Assembly: GCF_002293435.1 (NCBI RefSeq)
Contig: NZ_DBDF01000218.1
Span: 1-14,894 of the forward strand
Origin: Bacteroides sp. UBA939
Lineage (GTDB): Bacteria > Bacteroidota > Bacteroidia > Bacteroidales > Bacteroidaceae
DNA: 14,894 nt
Reading direction: 5' to 3'
A program made the position numbers and the translations under genes. Under the pieces are notes generated by a model. That model made no database searches. It was not told the DNA's origin and was given only the letters and a program-made list of their open reading frames with translations. Below, one piece after another: positions 14,882 through 14,894 of this stretch (the stretch's first letter is position 1; the number at the start of each line of letters is the position of its first letter).

Positions 14882-14894
14882 TACTCCTCCTCCC

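Overview
The window reads as chromosomal DNA from a member of the Bacteroidales, most likely Bacteroides or a close relative. The grounds are moderate GC, promoters of the Bacteroides type (TTTG or TTG, about 19 bp, then TAnnTTTG), families largely confined to Bacteroidota (DUF3098, DUF3244, paired DUF3857/transglutaminase proteins, TPR-transmembrane-HTH regulators), and the gene order ftsX-DUF3098-uppP-truB-queA. I cannot assign a species. No rRNA, tRNA, CRISPR array, transposase or phage gene was seen.

Left part, 1-6,845. A gene-free leader (1-240) carries two near-identical 16-bp repeats and a candidate promoter. It precedes a plus-strand M28-type zinc peptidase (241-1455). That gene converges on, and overlaps by 17 bp, a long minus-strand run read from right to left: zinc-ribbon SAM methyltransferase, ftsX, a DUF3098 membrane protein, uppP, truB, queA and folK. 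The run joins envelope and division functions (FtsX, undecaprenyl-PP recycling) to tRNA modification (TruB, QueA) and folate synthesis (FolK). uppP/truB overlap and truB-queA is tight. The other junctions hold low-complexity repeats: a large hairpin before folK, a three-copy 22-bp tandem repeat between ftsX and the DUF3098 gene, and a short A/T-rich repeat before ftsX.

Middle, 6,846-10,950. A divergent intergenic region with a good Bacteroides promoter drives two plus-strand genes 9 nt apart. Both encode exported DUF3857/transglutaminase-like proteins. The downstream one keeps the Cys-His-acid set. In the upstream one Cys and His are replaced, so it looks like a pseudoenzyme paired with a probable enzyme.

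Right part, 10,951-14,894. Three minus-strand genes form the most interesting locus. In transcription order they are a membrane-anchored TPR/coiled-coil/HTH regulator, a small secreted DUF3244 beta-sandwich protein, and a polytopic fusion of a degenerate C39-peptidase-like domain, a VKOR disulfide-forming domain and a thioredoxin domain. A perfect 11-bp tandem repeat lies between the regulator stop codon and the DUF3244 gene, overlapping its likely -33 element, and is a natural candidate operator. The DUF3244 protein has no cysteine, so it is not an obvious disulfide substrate of its neighbour; the regulator has two cysteines in its predicted periplasmic TPR part. The right edge is a GC-rich block of short dyads resembling an interspersed extragenic repeat.
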